Below are positions 11,512 to 22,559 of a DNA stretch of 64,000 nt, in pieces (position 1 is the first letter of the stretch; each line of letters opens with the position of its first letter). The stretch lies in assembly GCA_026770025.1 (NCBI GenBank), contig JAMXDE010000049.1, positions 372,001 through 436,000 of the forward strand, given 5' to 3'. The position numbers and the translations under genes were made by a program. Origin of the DNA: Craspedostauros australis. Taxonomy: Eukaryota; Bacillariophyta; Bacillariophyceae; Mastogloiales; Achnanthaceae. The notes beneath the pieces were generated by a model. The model was not told the origin of the DNA. It worked only from the letters and a program-made list of their open reading frames with translations, and did not search any database.

Positions 11512-14091
11512 GTGCTGCCTACAACTCGTGCCCACCTCAACGCCAACCAACAAACACCAATACCACCGACCATCCCAGACATCACACACACACACACCGT
11601 CAATCCGGACGCCCCGAGCGACATACTACTAAGCTCTAACTTAGCAGATATCGTTGCATTATCCACGAAACAACTCCCCACATCCTCTACCTGTTCACTG
11701 CGCTACGCAACACTGAACTTCGGTCTCCACATGACCAGCAGCATCTGGCCTGCTTTCGAGCACGTCCTTTGCACACATGACGACGGCTTGCCCCACGCGC
11801 TTCGGACGTACCCGGACTCGACCCAATTCCTTGGGTCGACGGCAAGAGTGTCCCACCGGATTCTGAACGAACTTCCGGTGGACTTTCTGATCGCCCACGG
11901 GGTCCAGAATACGGAATGGCGTAGCTGGGTGCTCCACTGCCAAGTCAGCCTACGACCTCGGCTAGTCGTCGAGATATGGACGGGACCCCACCTGGGGTGG
12001 ATACAACAGGCGGCCTCCAAACGGGAGTGCAAACTCTGGACGGACCTTGGTTACGGAACACAGATCAAGGCCCTCCCCAACCAACGAATGGGTGGAGCGG
12101 TATCGGTGATTTATACGGTGGTGGTGAGGGCGGCAACAACGTGGACGGCATCTGGCATCGACTGGCCAGACCTCCAACCCGCATCTGAGCGAAGCATGGC
12201 GAACTGTCTTCGTCACTGCGGAGTTCCTCGACGATGCTATATAACGAAGAGCAACGCCCAGTCGGTCGTTGACAGCGCAACATCTGCAATGCCAATGGAC
12301 CGGCTTGCCCTCATTCAGACGGATAGAGGCGTCCGACGCCTCTTTCCAGACGAGTTAGGGAAAGCCCTGGGCAGCTCGCTCCCCGGAGAGGTGCTGAAGC
12401 AGGCGAAATGGCGAGTGCTTTTCCACACTCCGTCACAACACCTGCTGGAGTACCTCTCCACACCGCTGATGGACTTGGCCCGCCATGTACATCGGCACTC
12501 CGAACACTCCCAACCTACGACACTAACGACAGAACGACGACGACGACGACGACGACGAAGACAGACCCAACAAATCATGCCTGAGGGCAACAACGGCGAC
12601 TCTCAATATCAATGGTCCCCACCCGACCTCTCTCCCGGCGGCGATTGGCATCGGCGCCGTGTGGGCAACCTGCGGCAGGCCTGTGCGCGGTACGGAAAGC
12701 GAGCCGCTTCGCTACTCGAGGACGGACTCGACGATCTACGCGTTCACCGCACCAACTACACTGATACACACCCTGACCCCAAACAGCTACGAGTGCTCTG
12801 GTGGGAGTTCCCCCAACAACACTGGGACCATCTGCGCGAAGGGAGTCCGATGAATTTCCTGGGCATCCCGGAATCAGGACACCATGACAACACCGACATG
12901 ACCGCTGAACAACAACAGGTGGCAGCGGACTTCGTCGACGAGCTACTCAGCCTCGGCGTCGTCGAGCCGCAAGACCCGCTCCATCCGGTGGTCGTCAATG
13001 CTCCTCTCTTTGCTCTACCGAAACCCATGCAACCCGATCAATGGCGCATCATCGCCAACATGCGAGAAAACCGCGCCAACGAGTTCATTGGGGCCGATCC
13101 GACCATTTTTCCAAAAAGCCGCGACATTTTGAAACAAATGTATCACGGTGGATGGTCGGCGGTGGTGGATGCTTCGAAGTATTTTTACCAATTTCGAACG
13201 CGTCCTGACGAAAGGCGATTTCTCGGCATCCAACATCCGATTTCGGGAAAAATGTACCAGTATGCTGGGCTGCCAATGGGATCTAGCCAATCACCGGCTA
13301 TCGCATGCAGGCTAGGAACTGCTTTCCTCCGACGACTACGCGAGCATTCTCCGATATACCAAGGCACTCAACGCTCTAATATGTGGTGGACCGCATTCGA
13401 CCAAGGCCTGGACTATGACCATACCAGAGGACAGGGACTTGTGTCCATCGGATCCGACGGATTGCCCGCCGCTCTCGTGTGGGCCCACTGCGATGACTTC
13501 ATCATCCATGGACCCACACGCCGCAAGACCGCAGCGGCGTTGTCGGCCTTCCTTGACCTGTCGGTGGACTGTGGCCTACTCTGTCACCCGGGCAAGCTCA
13601 CGCCACCCAACCAGGTCGTCAAGTACACTGGACTGATTTTCGACACCATGAGCACACCACGCCTACGCATTCCTCCGCTGAAACGAGACAAGATCATCGC
13701 GGTGCTGGACTACATCGAAGCCACACCCACAAGAGTCTCCCGACTCGCCCTCGCGGTTCTGGCGGGCATGTTGGAGAGCGTAGCCGAGGCCACACCATCA
13801 TACCTCGGTCGCAACTACCTGCGGGCTCTCTACGCACTCGTCCATCCTGACGAATGGGACCAACCTGATCTACCATACTTCAGCTACACAGCTCTCACCC
13901 ATGCAGTCACACAAGACCTCCAATGGTGGCGATCAGCGCTCACCAACGACACCGCTCGAAGCGGCCGCGCAACCCGCACCGGCATCCTTGTCAGCAGCTT
14001 TGGAGACGGCAGTGGCACAGGCACTGGCGGGACCATCCTCTTTCCCAGTCAACCCTCATGTATGTGGATGGGCACATGGTCCTCCCTTGTG
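11512..14091 (+). pseudogene. Reverse transcriptase of the Ngaro-like element, 5' part, interrupted by a LINE
   Basis: Open from 11512 in one frame; the first ATG is at 11731, so the real start may be there or may depend on a non-ATG event after the Gag-like gene. The RT core is DIRS-type: motif A SAVVDASKYFYQF near 13156-13194, motif B GLPMGSSQSPAIA near 13264-13302, motif C with HCDDF at 13486-13500 where YxDD is usual, and a later thumb-like region to about 13850. At 14091 the reading frame runs into the inserted LINE and stops at 14137. Sequence on the far side (from 22578) continues in the same frame, so the ancestral protein was about 1133 residues if read from 11512. An Arg-rich run (CGA repeats) sits at 12533-12563. 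As it stands the gene cannot make RT-RNase H. Confidence 0.88.
14074..14091 (+). repeat. Target-site duplication, left copy (18 bp)
   Basis: The sequence acatggtcctcccttgtg is found here and again at 22560-22577. It flanks the nested LINE and lies inside the RT-RNase H coding sequence of the host element. The first base is ambiguous because the LINE tail ends in A, so 17 or 18 bp. Confidence 0.95.
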
Positions 14092-14181
14092 ATAGTTTCG
14101 GAACTCCGACAACTCGAACAGCACACAAATAAAATCTAAATCAGTACCAAAAAGACAGCAAACAACACGAAAGTCATCACG

Positions 14182-16794
14182 ATGTCAAGCAACGAACCGA
14201 CCATGGCGGACCTCGAAAAAGGGCCACCTTCCAGCCGCAACAACGGCGATACGGAGCAGCCTCCACACAGTATCCCCCATGCTCAGGAACCACCTCATCG
14301 CACCAGTGTCACAGCCAAAAGAGCGGAGGCAAACGGTGGAGTAATGGTTGAACTGGCTCCCGAAGAGTTCACCACCGAGTACAAGCCCAGAACAAGCACG
14401 TGGAAAACGACGCTGAGGAAATACGGCGACAACATCGAGCCGTTCGCGACAGCCTCTGGTGCCCATTCTATTGACTACATGGCAGGACAGATGTGGAGCG
14501 CCAGAGCCAAATGGTACGGCAAAGACGAGACGGAGGCAACAGCCGCAAACCCCTCAGTCAAGGATTGGGAACTGTTTTTCCGGCGAGTTCTCAATGGGCG
14601 ACACACGCAGTACGGCCCGATGAGTCTCCCGTCCGACGACCCAAGGCGCAAGCGAGTGTGCATGGCGATCATGCGGATGGCGTCCACCGATCCACGGAAA
14701 GTCTTCCAGGTCAAGCCAAGTGGGGGCGTCAGCTCCAGATCCAGGCCAGCCAGAGCTTGGGAGGCAGCGCGTAGGGTGCTGGGCACCAACTACGACGTGG
14801 GAACGGCCCCAGATCTCTCCGTCACAAGCCTTACTGACAGTGAGGATGAAGAACGGGACCCAGACAACGTGCCAAAGCTGCCAGTCATGGCAGGCCAAGA
14901 TGCATCCAAAGGATCCCCAGGCGGCCCCAACCCGGCCAAACGGTCCAAGATCTCGAAATCTCCGAATCGCAGCACATCAGTGCTGGGCACAAGCACCAAC
15001 AGATTCGCGGCACTAGCGGGCGAAGAGCCAGAAACGCAGCCGGAGCCAACCAGTGACGTGCCAATGCAACTGAACGATGAAGGCTCCAAACAACCCCCGC
15101 AACCAGCGGCGCACGCACCAACAGCCCCTGCCCCAAGCGGCAGCCGGAAGACGGCAGCACGACGCGCAGGCGTCACGTTCAGCCAGGTGGCCTCCACAAT
15201 TGCCATGGACGACCAGTCCTCGGAATCCGACACAAGCCAAATCCTGATCGGGCTGCCCAGCCTCCAGCACACCACCAGGTTCATGTTCAAGATCAAGGCT
15301 GACCAAACTGAGCCTGACACCACCAAAGCACTCCGTGACAGAATTGTGGCATGGTTCCGGCAGGTCAGAATTGTTGATCCATCGGCCATCATCCTGCCGT
15401 GGAAAGATACACTCGACGAGCGTCGGTACATCCAGCACGTGGGTCAAATCCCAGTGGAACTACAGGATCTCCGCGTGTTCTTCAAAGGCATTCGAGCATC
15501 CACGATGGACAGTGGCCTGGCATATACCAACGTCAGAATCACAACAGACATGCACCCCACCAACATCACTGCGGAAAGAGATGCGGAGATGAATCCGTAC
15601 TACTACAAGCACCAGGAAGGACTGTACATCAGCATGCTACAGGTCGAGAGTACCAAGGAGATCGGGTTCCTGCTATATTCTGGAGGCTTCAACGATGTCA
15701 AGGGCACCATGGAGCTACTCAACCGCGAGTTCCGCAGACGCCACAAGAACACCAGAGTCGGCGGGAAGCTCAAAAACATAGTCATGGTGTGCGACAGCAC
15801 AAGAGAAGCCTACAAGAACAGCGGCAAGCATTGGACGATGCAGCCCTGGCGTGCTATCAAGGTCGAAACGGAGAGTTCGCAAGCAGCCATCGCGGTGGAG
15901 CGAATGTGTGCGCTCCTCAACGAAGACGACAACCGGCCAGCAGGGCTCCGCCTCCGGTTCCTTCCGGAAGCCAGGTACGAGCAGATGACGGAGAAGAAGC
16001 GACGGCACCGTACAAACCTGGTGCAAAAACATCAGGCAGTGCTGTCGAGTCTCAAGTACGTGGACACGGCGGGGGTCACCAAGCTGGACGACCCAGTTCA
16101 TGGGGACAACCGGGAGCACGTCACGCTCCGGTCCCATATAATGAGCATGCGGGATGATCAAGGACGGCCGATCTTTCAAAGCCTTGACATGGCACGTGCA
16201 CATGACGACCAGCTCATTGGCCACGTGTTTGAGGAGAACATGGCCCAAGCCTCTGCCATCATGAGCCTCCTGCCAGCCGTTGCGCGCATTCAGCTGGGCA
16301 CCAAGACAGAGAAGTGGTTCAGCGTCGATGCGTGGCATGCAAATCTCAACGTCACGTATGACAGCACGACTAAAGAATACAATGCGCCAGACCACAGCAA
16401 CCTCGAGCACCTCCTTGAGGAGGAGTTTCCGGCGAGTGTGGTCATCACCAATCTACCACCAGACCTTGCCTCCGTGGAGAATCACCGACCGGCAGCGCTC
16501 GACTACAGAAGCCTGTTTGGTTCAGGAACTACGGTGGGATCCCACATGACCATGAACTCCGCAGTGACAGGAGTTCCCGGCTCAGGCGACGCAGCGTCCA
16601 TCGCGACAACAGACTCCGAGAAACGCAGGGAGGCCACTAGAGCAGCGGCGCGAGAGCAGGAACGACAAAGAAAGGAGTCCCTCAACCAGGCCAGGCTCGA
16701 AATTCAGCGCGCGGAGATCGACAAGCTACGCAAGGAGCTCGACGCCCAGCGCAGCAACGCCAACCCCGGGGCCGGGGCTCTCCCGCAATGTTAG
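14182..16794 (+). CDS. LINE ORF1 protein
   Basis: 870 residues, ATG at 14182, stop at 16792-16794. This is the first ORF of the nested non-LTR element and is expected to be its RNA-binding structural protein. The first 370 residues are low-complexity and rich in Pro, Ser, Thr and Lys. A folded region of about residues 370-740 has no family I can name; I see no CCHC knuckle and no clear RRM motif. The C-terminus (about residues 815-860) is a charged, Glu/Arg/Lys-rich heptad-like stretch likely to form a coiled coil, perhaps for trimerisation as in other LINE ORF1 proteins. The stop overlaps the ORF2 start in ATGTTAG, so coupled termination-reinitiation is a likely way to make ORF2. No frameshift or stop breaks it. 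Confidence 0.8.
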   Translation: MSSNEPTMADLEKGPPSSRNNGDTEQPPHSIPHAQEPPHRTSVTAKRAEANGGVMVELAPEEFTTEYKPRTSTWKTTLRKYGDNIEPFATASGAHSIDYMAGQMWSARAKWYGKDETEATAANPSVKDWELFFRRVLNGRHTQYGPMSLPSDDPRRKRVCMAIMRMASTDPRKVFQVKPSGGVSSRSRPARAWEAARRVLGTNYDVGTAPDLSVTSLTDSEDEERDPDNVPKLPVMAGQDASKGSPGGPNPAKRSKISKSPNRSTSVLGTSTNRFAALAGEEPETQPEPTSDVPMQLNDEGSKQPPQPAAHAPTAPAPSGSRKTAARRAGVTFSQVASTIAMDDQSSESDTSQILIGLPSLQHTTRFMFKIKADQTEPDTTKALRDRIVAWFRQVRIVDPSAIILPWKDTLDERRYIQHVGQIPVELQDLRVFFKGIRASTMDSGLAYTNVRITTDMHPTNITAERDAEMNPYYYKHQEGLYISMLQVESTKEIGFLLYSGGFNDVKGTMELLNREFRRRHKNTRVGGKLKNIVMVCDSTREAYKNSGKHWTMQPWRAIKVETESSQAAIAVERMCALLNEDDNRPAGLRLRFLPEARYEQMTEKKRRHRTNLVQKHQAVLSSLKYVDTAGVTKLDDPVHGDNREHVTLRSHIMSMRDDQGRPIFQSLDMARAHDDQLIGHVFEENMAQASAIMSLLPAVARIQLGTKTEKWFSVDAWHANLNVTYDSTTKEYNAPDHSNLEHLLEEEFPASVVITNLPPDLASVENHRPAALDYRSLFGSGTTVGSHMTMNSAVTGVPGSGDAASIATTDSEKRREATRAAAREQERQRKESLNQARLEIQRAEIDKLRKELDAQRSNANPGAGALPQC

Positions 16795-19700
16795 CAAGCA
16801 CTGCAAGCCGCGCGCAGTCCGGCCGGCAGAGCAACAGGCAAGACAACACCGATCGATCAGGCACGGAAGAGGTGATCGATCAATTCGCCTCCATAGGTGG
16901 GGACACCCAAAACATCGTCCCAGGTCACATTCGGGTCGCAGCGCTCAACCTCGGCGGCCTACCCATGGACGAGACCGACCCCAAGTATCAGGACCTCTGG
17001 GAGACAATCCGCAAGTACAACGTCGACGTCATGCTCCTAACCGAGGTTGGTATCAACTGGAGCAAGGTGCCGCGGCACAAACGGCTCCACGAAATCGTCC
17101 AGCAGAACGTACCCCAGTCACGCACCGTCACGTCGCACAATCAGTCCAACCCGATGCGGGTGAGGCAGTGGGGTGGGACAGCAATCCTTATCAAAGGCAG
17201 CACCCGAGGCCGCATATTGACAAGCGAGAAAGACACCCACCAATGGGGCAGATGGGTCAGCGTGCTTCTACAGGGCAAAGGCCACATCAAGGTGCGGCTG
17301 GTGGCTACCTACGTAGCAAACCGGTCAACCAAAACCCCAGGAACGGTGTACAACCAACAGGCGTCCAATGCGGCTGCAGTGGGCATCGACGCGGATCCCA
17401 TCGACCTCCATCTGAGTGAGTTGCAAAGCCAGCTTCATCAATGGCGTCAAGCGGGTGAGACGATCATCCTGGGTGGCGATGTCAATATGGACGTGAGGAA
17501 GTCCCGAGTGAGTGCGATGTTGGCTGACGAAGGAATGACAGAGGCACTTTCCACGCAGCACCCACAGTCAGCAGCCACCCACATTCGGAACCGCAGCAAC
17601 GTACAGATCGATGGCATCTGGTCCACTCCGGAGGCGATGGCTACTCAATCAGGGGCCACACCATTCGGTCCGTGGGACCATCGCATGGTATGGGTGGACT
17701 ACGCAACCCAACAGCTCATGGGCAGAGGCCGCAGTCCAACACAACCATTCCGCGGTCGCAGGCTTCAGCTGCAAAGGCCGGCCACGGTCAGCCGGTATCT
17801 CGACTCGTACGCCGAAGCGGCTCGACAGAGCAGGTTGCTGGAGCGCGCCAACGCGCTGGAGCGGGAGGTGACAGGGGCGCCCCTCACCCAGGAGCAAGCG
17901 AGAGCAATCGAGGACATTGATGCGGATCGCACGAAGGCTATGCTCAAAGCAGAGCGATCGTGCCGCAAAATCCGAGTGGGAAACGTCCCGTACTCGCCAC
18001 TGGTGAACCGCATTCAGAAAGCCCATCAGTTCTGGACCGAGTCCCTGCGGCGAAGGTCGGGCCACCAGGTCAAAGGATCCACCATCGACAGGCTGAAGAA
18101 GAAGGCGCACCTGGAGCACGTCCGCACCCGTGACATGAGCACGGCAGACATGACAGTCGAGCGAAACAAGACGTGGCGTCAGCTCAAGAAGGAGAAACGG
18201 CTGGCGGCGCAACACCGAGTCGATTTCCTCCGAGCGAATGAGGGATTCATCCAAGAAGGTGGCGGGGATCCCCTAAAATACAGGAAGCAGATGGCCGAAC
18301 GGGAGGAGACCCGTGCGACGTTCAGACGCATCAAGCAAGCTCTGGCAGGCACGGCCAGCGACTCACAGGTCAGCATGGTCGTCCACGACGGGCCAGGCGG
18401 CAGCGGGGAGATTCTCACAGACTCCGAAGAGGTAGCAGGAGCATGCTGTGCGACGAACATCGCCAAATACCAACAAGCGTGGTCCTCCGAACTGTGCCAG
18501 CCAGGCCTGAGCCAACTCGTGGGCAAGTACGGCACGACCGCGGGCGCCGACGCCATCATCATGGGGCTGGTGCCGACACAAGTCCAGCACGGCACGTCAG
18601 AGCTTCTCATAGCTCTCCAGCAGTCGCCTCGAGTCACTCCGTGGCGCCCGTCCGACACCGTCATCTCCACGGAGTGCCACACAGACGGGTGGCGGAAGAT
18701 CAAGGAGCGCACGTCTTCCGGTCCGTCCGGCATTCATTTTGGTTGTTGGAAGGCGAACACAAGGCGCCCAGAGCTGGCGGCCATCGACGCGATCATGCGG
18801 TCGATTCCGTACTGCACAGGCTACAGTCTGCGGAGGTGGCAACAGTGCACCGACATTCAGTTGCGCAAGCAGCCAGGAAATCTGTCTGTCACCAAGACCC
18901 GCACGATAGGGCTAATGGAAGGGGACTTCAATATGAACACCAGGCAGCTTGGCCGGGCTGCCAGGGGCCACGCTGAGCTCACTGGGACCATTGCCGAGGA
19001 CCAATACGGCAGCCGCCAGAACCATACCGCTCAGGAGGTGCTCGCCAACGTCTGCATGGCGGACGACATTATGAGGATCTCTGGGAGAGCGACGGCGGTA
19101 TGCTCCAACGATGCCAAAGGGTGTTACGACCGCATCTCACACCCCGCGTTCGGCATGGCCATGCGCCGCCAAGGCGTCCCCAAAGCTCCCATTGAAAGCG
19201 TGCTGCGCACACTGCAGCGCATGGAGCATCGCATCAGCATGGGGTCAGGTGTATCCAATACCAGCTATTCGGGTGCAGGTCTCTCCAACCCGATCCAAGG
19301 CCTCGTCCAAGGCCTGGGAGCTGCCCCCACGGGATGGCTCATGATCAGCTCGGCGCTGATCGAGCGAATGCAGAACAAAGGCTATGGGTTCCAGTACGGC
19401 GAGACGGGCCAAAGGGAGCACCGGGTGGTCTGCTTCGCATATGTGGACGACACCAATCTCGTTCACTCGCTCGAGAGTTCCGACGCAGCATCGCAGTCAC
19501 GCGAGTTCCAACACATGGTTTCCTTGTGGGAGAACATGCTCTCCGCTTCAGGAGGCTGCCTGGCACCTGAGAAAAGCTTCTGGCAGCTTGTCCGCTTCCG
19601 GTGGGGCAACTACAGATGGCAATACGACAGGCGAACCCAGCCCCAAGACATAACAATGCGGGGCGACGGCGAGCGAGGGCAGGTTCTCCAACACAAGCCA

Positions 19701-22382
19701 GTGGACGAGGCCAGCAAATACCTTGGAATGATGTCGCGCCGTGACGGCAACCAGAGGGAGCACGCCGAATATCTTCGGGCGAAGGCTGCCGAGTGGGCTG
19801 CCCACATCCAGACGGCCCGGATTTCGAAGCAGGACACCGAGATTGCGCTCAAGGCGGTCCTGTGGCCGGCCCTCACATACTCGCTAGCTGCCACCACGCT
19901 CACCCGCGGCCAGTGCGAGACCATAATGAGGCCCGCGCTCAGTGTGGCGCTTCCACACATGGGGATCGTGAGGTCCATTGCAAGGCCGTATGTGCACGGG
20001 CCCCGGCGGCTGAATGGCCTTGGCATACCTCACCTGTTCACAGTGCAATGCAAAGCGCACTTGGAGCTGGTTTGGCGACACTTTGAGGCTGACACCACCA
20101 CAGGACGGCTCCTACGGTCATCTCTATTGCAGCTTCAACTGTGGTCTGGAGTCGTCGATCGGATCCAGCAGCTCCATCGCCGTTGGCGGAAGTGGACCCA
20201 CGACACGTGGTGGTCACATACCTTTGACATGATGAGCCAGTCCGAGCTTCACATGCGACAGGTGTCACCAGCCTTACAGCCCCCTCGCGTGGGCGATGTC
20301 ACTATCATGAGCCGGTTCCTCGACTGCACGAGCGACGAAGTGGAGCTCCGCAAGGCCAACGCAGTCCGGGTGCATCTGCAAGCACTGTGGCTGTCGGACA
20401 TCTGCGATGCCGAAGGGGGCAAGATACACCCCATGGTGCTGCGCCATCTACCCGCTACACGTGCGGACAGTGACCTCCCATGGCCGAAGACGGTGCCCCC
20501 GTCACAAGCTGCGTGGCACGCGTGGGATGCCTTGGTGTTGCACTTGCTGGCCAGGGACCGGCCGGGCGCCGCACTGCGCAAGCCTCTGGGGCCGTGGCAC
20601 AGCGCGGACAGATTCCGCGTGCGGCAGAGCCAGTCCGGCCTGCTCGAGAGCCATCGGCCAAGGCAATCGCCGCAGCAAATTCTCCACACGGAGTACAGAT
20701 GTCGTCGAGTCCGCGGGGAGGCCGTCGCAGACGCCCATGCACACCGAGGCACCACGGTGGTGCTCTCGCTGGGACAAGTCCTGCGCCCTGCGCTGGCGAC
20801 CACGCTCCGAGAGCACATCGTCGGCATGGGAGGCCTCGCAGACCAAATGCTCCGCCACGTGCGCATCCACGGGTCGACAGCATCCATCTCGACTGCCATC
20901 GCAAGCGGGCAGTGCGTGGCATGCTGCGATGCGTCGGCCAAAGACAACAGAGGCGCAGCTGCGGTGGTGATTCAGGACAGCCTCGTCCAACCCACTTCAG
21001 GTATCTTGCTCTGCTCTGAGGTCCCGGAAGGTTCCCAGCCAATGACGTCGAACAGAGCCGAGACAGCGGGAGTGCTACTGGCCATGCAGTTCCTGCGGGC
21101 CTTCGCAGCGTGGGCGGACGTGAAGGGGTCTGCCACCATTGCGTGTGACAACATGCAAGCAATACGGTCCAGCGCGAGGGCACGGCTCATCCCATCCGAC
21201 GAAGCCGACTTCGATCTGCGGCAGGAGATCCAGCGTCAGCTGCAGTCGACAGCAGTGCGGTTCAAGGTCCAGCACGTCAAGGGGCATGCGGACGCACGGG
21301 CGAACCACCAGTTGTCGGACTGGGAGGTTCTCAATGTCGTGGCGGATCACGAGGCCGGCAGACATTGGCGGGCCATCGACCAAGCCCAATCGTGGGGCTC
21401 GGTCTCCGGGGCGCCACAGTCAGCGGGCTGGGTAGTTGCAGACCTCAGCGGGCCAGTTTCAGAGGCCAGCTACGAGGCCGTCTCCCAAGCGGCGGCAACT
21501 CAGGGCCTGCGCAACAAGTGGCGCCAGCGCTGGGGGTCCGCCGCAAGCCACGCAGTCGATTGGAGGCCCATGATGAGGGCGTCGTCCCGATGGAGAGGCG
21601 GCCAGCAACGGGCCATCCTCAAGTTGGCGTCCGGGAACGCGGCGTCCGGCAGGAACATGTGCCGGCGTGGGCAGTCTGCCTCCGGGGCCTGCCCCAGGTG
21701 CGGGGCCGTCGAAGACAATTGGCATGTGGTGCGCTGCCCAAGCGATGACAGCAAGGCCATATGGGAAGACGCAGTTCAACGAATTCGGAAAGTGATCCAG
21801 CCTCCTCGGGTCCGACGAGAGGCGGCCCAACTGCTGGTCAAAGCCCTCCGCATCCTCCAGCAAGGCGGCAACCCGCCGCAAGGCATTCGGCGCACGGCGA
21901 CGCATGGCATTGAGGTGGCGCAGCATGGTGTCGGTTGGGACGGACTTCTTTGGGGAGGGTGGTCCACCGCATGGGAGCAGTTCAGCCCGAATCCGGAGCC
22001 AACAGCAGCGCGGAGACGGCCAGTCCACTGGCAGGCTGATGTGACTCACGAGCTGTGGCTCATGATCCTTCAGCAGTGGACGTCCAGGAACCGCCAGCTG
22101 CATGAGGATGGAACGCGCAGCCTGATGGCCCAACGCATGGAGTCGTACTCCACGGCGCTAAGGGAGCTCCCGCTCGCCTCGCTTCCGGTGCATCTTCGCC
22201 AGATCGCACAGCAGGTGCCAAGCACGACGCCCAAGAAGGCAGAGTGGCTGCTCGTGATGCTCCATGCCATGCCTCACGTGGCCGACACCATCCCCCCAAC
22301 GCAAGTGGCATGGCTGAGGCGCGCTGTGTCAGAATCCCACCAGTCCGGGCGGCCCGCCTCGTCGGCAGCCCCGCCTTGCTAG
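16788..22382 (+). CDS. LINE ORF2 polyprotein: endonuclease, reverse transcriptase, RNase H
   Basis: 1864 residues from the ATG at 16788. It cuts target DNA and reverse transcribes the element RNA at the nick. Endonuclease/exonuclease/phosphatase fold at about residues 40-305: LLTEVG (Glu, near 85), GGDVNMD (near 230), IDGIW, and a terminal DH in FGPWDHRMVW (near 297). RT at about 600-1000: motif A NDAKGCYDRIS near 773, motif B GLVQGLGAAPTGW, motif C AYVDDTN near 885. RNase H at about 1375-1525 with CCDASAKDN, NRAET, ACDNMQA and an HVKGHADA segment followed by Asp. A zinc motif CPRCG...HVVRC lies near 1635-1650, and a conserved W-x(2)-RN-x(2)-LH segment lies near 1765. All the catalytic residues I looked for are present, so the enzyme may be functional. 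A related C-terminal fragment occurs at 63.3-63.9 kb. Confidence 0.93.
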   Translation: MLASTASRAQSGRQSNRQDNTDRSGTEEVIDQFASIGGDTQNIVPGHIRVAALNLGGLPMDETDPKYQDLWETIRKYNVDVMLLTEVGINWSKVPRHKRLHEIVQQNVPQSRTVTSHNQSNPMRVRQWGGTAILIKGSTRGRILTSEKDTHQWGRWVSVLLQGKGHIKVRLVATYVANRSTKTPGTVYNQQASNAAAVGIDADPIDLHLSELQSQLHQWRQAGETIILGGDVNMDVRKSRVSAMLADEGMTEALSTQHPQSAATHIRNRSNVQIDGIWSTPEAMATQSGATPFGPWDHRMVWVDYATQQLMGRGRSPTQPFRGRRLQLQRPATVSRYLDSYAEAARQSRLLERANALEREVTGAPLTQEQARAIEDIDADRTKAMLKAERSCRKIRVGNVPYSPLVNRIQKAHQFWTESLRRRSGHQVKGSTIDRLKKKAHLEHVRTRDMSTADMTVERNKTWRQLKKEKRLAAQHRVDFLRANEGFIQEGGGDPLKYRKQMAEREETRATFRRIKQALAGTASDSQVSMVVHDGPGGSGEILTDSEEVAGACCATNIAKYQQAWSSELCQPGLSQLVGKYGTTAGADAIIMGLVPTQVQHGTSELLIALQQSPRVTPWRPSDTVISTECHTDGWRKIKERTSSGPSGIHFGCWKANTRRPELAAIDAIMRSIPYCTGYSLRRWQQCTDIQLRKQPGNLSVTKTRTIGLMEGDFNMNTRQLGRAARGHAELTGTIAEDQYGSRQNHTAQEVLANVCMADDIMRISGRATAVCSNDAKGCYDRISHPAFGMAMRRQGVPKAPIESVLRTLQRMEHRISMGSGVSNTSYSGAGLSNPIQGLVQGLGAAPTGWLMISSALIERMQNKGYGFQYGETGQREHRVVCFAYVDDTNLVHSLESSDAASQSREFQHMVSLWENMLSASGGCLAPEKSFWQLVRFRWGNYRWQYDRRTQPQDITMRGDGERGQVLQHKPVDEASKYLGMMSRRDGNQREHAEYLRAKAAEWAAHIQTARISKQDTEIALKAVLWPALTYSLAATTLTRGQCETIMRPALSVALPHMGIVRSIARPYVHGPRRLNGLGIPHLFTVQCKAHLELVWRHFEADTTTGRLLRSSLLQLQLWSGVVDRIQQLHRRWRKWTHDTWWSHTFDMMSQSELHMRQVSPALQPPRVGDVTIMSRFLDCTSDEVELRKANAVRVHLQALWLSDICDAEGGKIHPMVLRHLPATRADSDLPWPKTVPPSQAAWHAWDALVLHLLARDRPGAALRKPLGPWHSADRFRVRQSQSGLLESHRPRQSPQQILHTEYRCRRVRGEAVADAHAHRGTTVVLSLGQVLRPALATTLREHIVGMGGLADQMLRHVRIHGSTASISTAIASGQCVACCDASAKDNRGAAAVVIQDSLVQPTSGILLCSEVPEGSQPMTSNRAETAGVLLAMQFLRAFAAWADVKGSATIACDNMQAIRSSARARLIPSDEADFDLRQEIQRQLQSTAVRFKVQHVKGHADARANHQLSDWEVLNVVADHEAGRHWRAIDQAQSWGSVSGAPQSAGWVVADLSGPVSEASYEAVSQAAATQGLRNKWRQRWGSAASHAVDWRPMMRASSRWRGGQQRAILKLASGNAASGRNMCRRGQSASGACPRCGAVEDNWHVVRCPSDDSKAIWEDAVQRIRKVIQPPRVRREAAQLLVKALRILQQGGNPPQGIRRTATHGIEVAQHGVGWDGLLWGGWSTAWEQFSPNPEPTAARRRPVHWQADVTHELWLMILQQWTSRNRQLHEDGTRSLMAQRMESYSTALRELPLASLPVHLRQIAQQVPSTTPKKAEWLLVMLHAMPHVADTIPPTQVAWLRRAVSESHQSGRPASSAAPPC

Positions 22383-22559
22383 CTTGCATACGCCGCGGCT
22401 CGACAGCGCCACCCGGCCAGCATCGCGACACGAACAGGCTCCGACTGCACGACCTCTACTTTATCCGTTCCCGCTGTATGATACATGCAGAATAAACGAG
22501 GCGGTACAAAAGCGCCATCGGCGCATAGGTAAAACTATAGTCTATGTGACACAACAACA

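Larger units (their letters stand above)
14092..22559 (+). mobile_element. Full-length non-LTR retrotransposon (LINE, APE-RT-RNase H type) nested in the Ngaro-like element
   Basis: 8,468 bp between an 18-bp target-site duplication. It has a 90-bp 5' leader, two long intact ORFs that overlap by seven bases, a 178-bp 3' region and a short (ACA)n tail instead of poly(A). ORF2 carries apurinic-type endonuclease, reverse transcriptase, RNase H and a C-terminal zinc motif, placing it near the I/R1/Tad/LOA-type lineages by domain order; the precise clade cannot be set without a tree. Both ORFs are open and the insertion destroyed a retrotransposon that was itself recent, so this is the youngest event in the window. 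Confidence 0.93.
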
